A DNA stretch of 51,247 nt, taken from contig RPFO01002129.1 of NCBI GenBank assembly GCA_009746045.1, forward strand, positions 1-51,247, in the 5' to 3' direction. Origin of the DNA: Mesostigma viride. Taxonomy: Eukaryota > Streptophyta > Mesostigmatophyceae > Mesostigmatales > Mesostigmataceae. Made by a program: the position numbers and the translations under genes. The first letter of the stretch is position 1. Every line of letters starts with the position of its first letter. Shown one piece after another: positions 46,431-51,247 of the stretch. Below the pieces are notes generated by a model. That model did not search any database and was not told where the DNA came from. It saw only the letters and a program-made list of their open reading frames with translations.

Positions 46431-48437
46431 CCTCCCTCCCTCCCTCCCTCCCTCCCTCCCTCCTCCTCCCTCCCTCCCTCCCTCCCTCCCTCCCTCCCTC
46501 CCTCCCTCCCTCCTCTCCCTCCTCCCTCCCTCCCTCCCTCCCTCCCTCCCTCCCTCCCTCCTCCTCCCTCCCTCCCTCCCTCCCTCCCTCCCTCCCTCCT
46601 CCTCCCTCCCTCCCTCCCTCCCTCCCTCCTCCCTCCCTCCCTCCCTCCCTCCTCCCTCCCTCCCTCCCTCCCTCCTCCCTCCCTCCCTCCCTCCCTCCCT
46701 CCCTCCCTCCTCCCTCCCTCCCTCCTCCCTCCCTCCCTCCCTCCCTCCCTCCCTCCCTCCCTCCCTCCTCCCTCCCTCCCTCCCTCCCTCCTCCCTCCCT
46801 CCCTCCCTCCCTCCCTCCCTCCTCCCTCCCTCCCTCCCTCCTCCCTCCTCCCTCCCTCCTCCCTCCCTCCCTCCCTCCCTCCCTCCCTCCTCCTCCCCCC
46901 CTCCCTCCCTCCTCCCTCCCTCCCTCCTCCTCCCTCCCTCCCTCCTCCCTCCCTCCCTCCTCCCTCCCTCCCTCCCTCCCTCCCTCCCTCCTCCCTCCCT
47001 CCCTCCCTCCCTCCCTCCCTCCCTCCCTCCCCCCTCCCTCCTCCCTCCTCCCTCCTCCCTCCCTCCCTCCCTCCCTCCCTCCCTCCTCCTCCCTCCCTCC
47101 CTCCCTCCCTCCCTCCCTCCCTCCCTCCCTCCCTCCCTCCCTCCTCCCTCCCTCCCTCCCTCCTCCTCCTCCCTCCCTCCCTCCCTCCCTCCCTCCCTCC
47201 TCCTCCCTCCCTCCTCCTCCCTCCCTCCCTCCCTCCCTCCCTCCTCCCTCCCTCCCTCCCTCCCTCCCTCCCTCCCTCCCTCCCTCCCTCCCTCCCTCCT
47301 CCCTCCCTCCCTCCCTCCTCCCTCCCTCCCTCCCTCCCTCCCTCCCTCCCTCCCTCCCTCCCTCCCTCCCTCCCTCCCTCCCTCCCTCCCTCCCTCCCTC
47401 CCTCCCTCCCTCCCTCCCTCCCTCCCTCCTCCCTCCCTCCCTCCCTCCTCCCTCCCTCCCTCCCTCCCTCCCTCCTCCCTCCCTCCCTCCCTCCTCCCTC
47501 CCTCCCTCCCTCCCTCCTCCCTCCTCCTCCCCCTCCCTCCCTCCTCCCTCCCTCCCTCCCTCCCTCCCTCCCTCCCTCCCTCCCTCCCTCCCTCCCTCCC
47601 TCCTCCTCCCTCCCTCCCTCCCTCCCTCCCTCCCTCCCTCCTCCCTCCTCCTCCCTCCCTCCCTCCCTCCCTCCCTCCCTCCCTCCTCCTCCCTCCCTCC
47701 CTCCTCCCTCCCTCCTCCTCCCTCCCTCCCTCCCTCCCTCTCCCTCCTCCCTCCCTCCCTCCTCCCTCCCTCCCTCCTCCCTCCCTCCCTCCCTCCCTCC
47801 CTCCTCCCTCCCTCCCTCCCTCCTCCCTCCCTCCCTCCTCCCTCCCTCCCTCCCTCCCTCCCTCCCTCCCTCCCTCCCTCCCTCCCTCCCTCCCTCCCTC
47901 CCTCCCTCCCTCCCTCCCTCCCTCCCTCCCTCCCTCCCTCCCTCCTCCCTCCCTCCCTCCTCCTCCCTCCCTCCCTCCTCCCTCCCTCCCTCCCTCCTCC
48001 CTCCCTCCCTCCTCCCTCCCTCCCTCCCTCCCTCCCTCCTCCCTCCCTCCCTCCCTCCTCCCTCCCTCCCTCCCTCCCTCCTCTCCTCCCTCTCCCTCCC
48101 TCCCTCCCTCCCTCCCTCCCTCCTCCCTCCCTCCCTCCCTCCCTCCCTCCCTCCCTCCCTCCCTCCCTCCTCCCTCCCTCCCTCCCTCCCTCCTCCCTCC
48201 CTCCCTCCTCCCCCTCCCTCCCTCCCTCCCTCCCTCCCTCCCTCCCTCCCTCCCTCCCTCCCCTCCCTCCCTCCCTCCCTCCCTCCCTCCCTCCTCCCTC
48301 CTCCCTCCCCTCCCTCCTCCCTCCCTCCCTCCCTCCTCCTCCCTCCCTCCCTCCCTCCCTCCTCCTCCCTCCCTCCCTCCCTCCCTCCCTCCCTCCTCCC
48401 TCCTCCTCCCTCCCTCCCTCCCTCCTCCCCCTCCCTC
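46431..48437 (+). repeat. 2-kb (CCTC)n polypyrimidine tract
   Basis: About 2.0 kb made of CCTC/CCCT tetranucleotides interrupted by TCC trinucleotide slips. The plus strand is entirely pyrimidine. Because 4-mer and 3-mer units mix, all three frames stay open and yield long Ser/Leu/Pro or Arg/Glu/Gly frames on the two strands; none is a gene. Confidence 0.96.
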
Positions 48438-48515
48438 ATTCATACACCCGTTCATTCATGCATGCAGCCGCTCATCATTAACACGCCTCCGTTGGGAAAC
48501 TCACGGGGTATGAAC
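48438..48515. repeat. Retroelement-type stem-loop bordering the CT tract
   Basis: CATTCATACACCCGTTCATTC, then a CCTCCGT ... ACGGGG stem, CTCCGTTGGG being the reverse of the hairpin core found at other retroelement 3' ends here. It suggests that the CT tract, like 40901-41091, grew inside an element's 3' UTR. Confidence 0.4.
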
Positions 48516-49443
48516 TATGAAACGGGCGGTAAGAAAGGAAGAAGGAGCCGCCTCCCCAACATGCCGCCCGGCAAAGGCAGCGATGGGCCGTCCAGGAGGG
48601 AAACACTGCGCTTTGCCTTGTACGCCGGGGTGCGCAGGCGACGTGCGGGCACTGTCGCGTGTAAATTTGCCTGCCCGCCCCAGTCCTTCTCGGAACGCCT
48701 CCCCAGAGCATGCCGTCATGGTAAGAGCTCTTTTCGCCCGTCGCCGGAAGCTTAAACCACAAGAATACGCCGGTTAATGACCAGAAAATGGGGGGTTGTC
48801 GACGTTATAAACCAGTAGCTGTGGTTTTTCCCGCACCCCGAGCACACTCCGGACGGGGCCAGCAAGCCCCGCCCGCAGGATAAACACCGGGCGATGTTGC
48901 TGCGCCCAAGGGAAGTCATATAGCTGCAAGAAAAGACGTAAAAGCGATTAAAAGCACGACATGCAGTGTTGCCCCTGTCAGCGCTCCTATAATTCTCACT
49001 TTTTCGCGGAAGGGGCGTAAAAATCGGAAACGCAAAATTAAGGGAAATCCATCGCTGGGTTTCTTTGAAATGATGTTAGGAACTGGTAGAATGTGTTCAT
49101 GACAGCGGAGAGCATGTTTTTCCTGTCTGTGTTTTACCTTGCACACACACGGGTCGGGCCGGTTGGTGTGCAAAACGCCCGCCTGCTGCCCACGTGCCCT
49201 CGCTGCAGAAAAAAAAGAAACTGTTTTTCAGGTTTTTTAATGTACGATACTTTTCCTTATGTAATCAACGTCCGAACAAGCGAAATAACGTCCAAAATGG
49301 TTGCGTAATCAGCTCGCAATAAATTTTCGCGTCACCATAGCCGTGCACAACCGAATTTCAGTCAACATTGCACGCGCGCACCGAATTTCGTCAACTTTCG
49401 CGCGGGAATTACCGGGGTGTGCAAGGCGCGGCGCCGGACTGAT
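48516..49443. other. Gene-free interval
   Basis: Several frames of 70-95 codons overlap on both strands, none with a recognisable domain, splice-supported extension or promoter. I see nothing else supportable. Confidence 0.4.
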
Positions 49444-49985
49444 GTGTACTGGAAGGGGGCGGCCATCTACGTCGGCCACAAGCCCTGGCAAGCGACCCCT
49501 CGACCACCGCGGCCCCAGCAACTCCAGCCCCAGCCTAGGGAATACAGCAGTAGTGTAGAATAGTTAGACAGTGGCCTTGTACATGCCCGCCTACTACAGG
49601 CACTATATTAGCTGAGGCCTAGCCCTTTTTAGTCATGTACATGTGTGCCTATGATGTGCCACACTCCAGACGATGCCTAGCCTTATTTAGTAATGTTGTG
49701 CCCATGCAGGGGGTCACTCTCTGCTTCAAGAAGCCATGCCATAGCTCTTGTATAGCCATGATGATCTTCCCCCTCACAGGCATGCTCCCCCCTTACCCGG
49801 GCATAGCGTGATAGACCATGAGGGTGCGGGTGCCCTGGTGCACCTAGAGCAAGTGTTGTTTACATTCCCACCCTTGCAGGAAGTATGAGCTTAGAATGTA
49901 TTATAGGCTCATATGCCCCTTCTCAGGGCTATGTGCTACATATACTCCCAACGGAGTTATGTTCCTAATTAATTAATTAATTAAT
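49444..49985 (+). mobile_element. Family E element: ORF1 tail plus 3' UTR
   Basis: Begins with the last 40 codons of the ORF1-like protein (VYWKGAAIYVGHKPWQATP ... EYSSSVE, stop 49561-49563). About 370 bp of 3' UTR follows, then CTATGTGCTACATA, the CTCCCAACGGAG hairpin (about 49949-49960) and a TTAATTAATTAA tail. No reverse-transcriptase coding sequence lies between the ORF1 stop and the 3' end. Confidence 0.75.
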
Positions 49986-50280
49986 CATCTGGTGTGTGGC
50001 GCATCATGGGCACACATGTACATTCTGATTTGGCACGCCGCAAAGGTGAAAACCATTTGCGTTCAGTGCCGGTCCGCGGAAAACGCGATCTGCAAATGAA
50101 TCCAGGCCGGAATCGAACTGGGGACCTCTCGCACCAATTTTGCTGACTATAGACGGACGTCTCCGGATCCTAAGGCATCGCCAACTGACACCTGCAGTCA
50201 TCCGCAAAAGTTCTCCTTAATTTCCGGGGAGGATGCAAGCCTGTCGGATTTGGTACTAGATAAATCATTCGAGATCTGAC
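49986..50280. other. Intervening repeat-like sequence with B-box-like motif
   Basis: The minus strand holds AGTTCGATTCC (about 50107-50117), which resembles a tRNA B box, with CAGTTGGCGATGCC about 60-70 nt upstream of it. The surrounding stems do not pair like a tRNA, so at best this is a tRNA-derived SINE relic. No protein gene. Confidence 0.3.
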
Positions 50281-50362
50281 ACATGTACATGACTAAGTAA
50301 TGTTCATGAGTCAGCTGGTATAGTGCCTGTAGTAGGCGTGCACGTGCAAGGCCACGGTCCAA

Positions 50363-51247
50363 CTATTCTACACTACTACTGCTGTATTCCCCTAAGCTGG
50401 GGCGTCTGGAGTCGCTGGGGCCGCGTTTGTCGCGGGTCGCGTGCCAGGGCTTGTGGCCGGCGTAGATGGCCGCCCCCTTCCAGTACACCGGCTGCCCCGC
50501 CGCGGTCTGCCGGAGCTGGAGGTAGGTCGGCCATAGCTCCCACGTCGCCGTAGTCAGTGCTGCGCCAGGGTCAAGTCGTCGTCCAAGGTGAAGGGAGTCT
50601 TCTCGAGCCGCGTGCGGCGTCTCAGAAACGAAAGCTTGTCCGACGGGCTCTTAAAGAGGAGAAGAAGCGGGGGCGCCCCTGCCTTACCCCGCACGTTTAG
50701 CTAGCGCGCCCGAATGCAGCTGTGGCATGCCTTTGGCATGAAGGAGACTGGGGGTCTCTGCCCTTTCTCCTGTTGTGCATACACAGGGATCAAAAGCACT
50801 TCGGTGCTCCGTGACTCCCCAACGGAAGCACGTGTTTAATTAATTAATTAATTACTTAATTAATTAATTACCCCGCACACGGGGAAGGCGATGGCGACCA
50901 GCTTAATCTCACCAAGAAGGCCCATGCGATCAAGGATTTCGCTCTCAAACGCACGTGCAAGCTTCGATCTCGAATTCTCAACCTTCCTCCATGTGGAAGT
51001 TCTTGACGACTGATGACGTTAAGGCTGCGCTTGGCGAGCTCGGCCTCCTCGCGGAGGTCGAGCTAGCTTCTGCTGCACTGGAGCTGTGCTGCGACGGCGG
51101 AGGTGGTACGTGGAGGTGGTGTGCTACTTAAGCATGTCCGCCCAGGTCGGGATGGGAGGAGCATCACCAGCCAGGCCAGCTGGCTTGCATGGCGGCAATG
51201 TCCTTCACCGCCTGGGCGGTGATGCCTGCGGTGTTTTGCAGGCATTG
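50363..51247 (-). pseudogene. LINE ORF1-like pseudogene, interrupted, running off the window
   Basis: Minus-strand copy of the protein at 43497-44795. It matches from the helical segment at the window edge (LQNTAGITAQAVKDIAA) through AELAKRSLNVI, SDKLSFLRRRTRLEKT and the C-terminal VYWKGAAIYAGHKPWHATRD ... EYSSSVE (stop 50363-50365). It preserves the C-terminus that the 43497 copy lost. Several frame breaks and in-frame stops (for example a TAG near 51128 and a TGA near 50990) plus a 173-bp insertion inactivate it. The N-terminus lies beyond the window. Confidence 0.78.
50695..50867 (+). mobile_element. 173-bp SINE-like or truncated insertion with 11-bp TSD
   Basis: Flanked by TTACCCCGCAC at 50684-50694 and 50868-50878. 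Removal rejoins the ORF1 homology at PRARGKAG. It ends with the GGTGCTCCGTGACTCCCC and AACGGAAGCAC hairpin and a TTAATTAATTAA tail like family B. The 5' part (from GTTTAGCTAGCG) matches nothing else in the window. Confidence 0.8.

Noticed and set aside
50100-50215. tRNA gene on the minus strand.
   Set aside because: There is a B-box-like AGTTCGATTCC and an A-box-like stretch, but the T stem does not pair and no acceptor stem closes. Kept only as a possible SINE relic.

Overview
The window reads as nuclear DNA of a green-lineage alga. The clearest evidence is one complete, spliced gene: plastid ribulose-phosphate 3-epimerase (minus strand, 35880-39479). It has eight exons, GT-AG introns and a chloroplast-type transit peptide. 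Apart from this gene the window is almost entirely repeats and mobile-element debris. I cannot name the genus from the sequence alone.

Region 1 (1-28771) is a giant imperfect palindrome. Two inverted arms face each other. Each arm holds about 0.6-0.7 kb of non-coding sequence, a 30-bp minisatellite and about 0.28 kb of spacer. Between the arms lies about 25 kb of a 70-71-bp satellite. The satellite polarity flips once, at a 32-bp-stem hairpin (2769-2855). Its monomers combine a constant core with a small set of interchangeable linkers, and are arranged in nested higher-order duplications. The largest is a 9.69-kb head-to-tail duplication (6431-16118 and 16119-25805) that differs by only a couple of bases that I could find by eye.

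Region 2 (28772-34950) starts with about 0.8 kb of apparently gene-free DNA, a CCAAT/TATA promoter candidate, an AT-rich block, and a 229-bp tandem repeat carrying a 12-bp GC palindrome. Next comes a three-exon DDE-type transposase-like gene (30933-34419) whose introns carry relatives of the same GC motif.

Region 3 (34950-43440) holds the epimerase gene, flanked by 5'-truncated non-LTR retrotransposon 3' ends. Several are nested inside one another with readable target-site duplications. Most end in a similar small stem-loop followed by a TTAA-type or AATTT-type tail.

Region 4 (43440-51247) holds broken copies of a LINE ORF1-like gene, a 184-bp tandem repeat, a (CA)n/(ACGC)n/(CCTC)n microsatellite block including a 2-kb polypyrimidine tract, an ORF1-tail element that lacks any visible ORF2, and a second ORF1 pseudogene carrying a 173-bp insertion flanked by an 11-bp duplication.

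The only metabolic function visible is the epimerase (Calvin cycle and pentose phosphate pathway in the plastid). The other genes belong to mobile elements. The most unusual structure is the inverted-arm, modular satellite of region 1.
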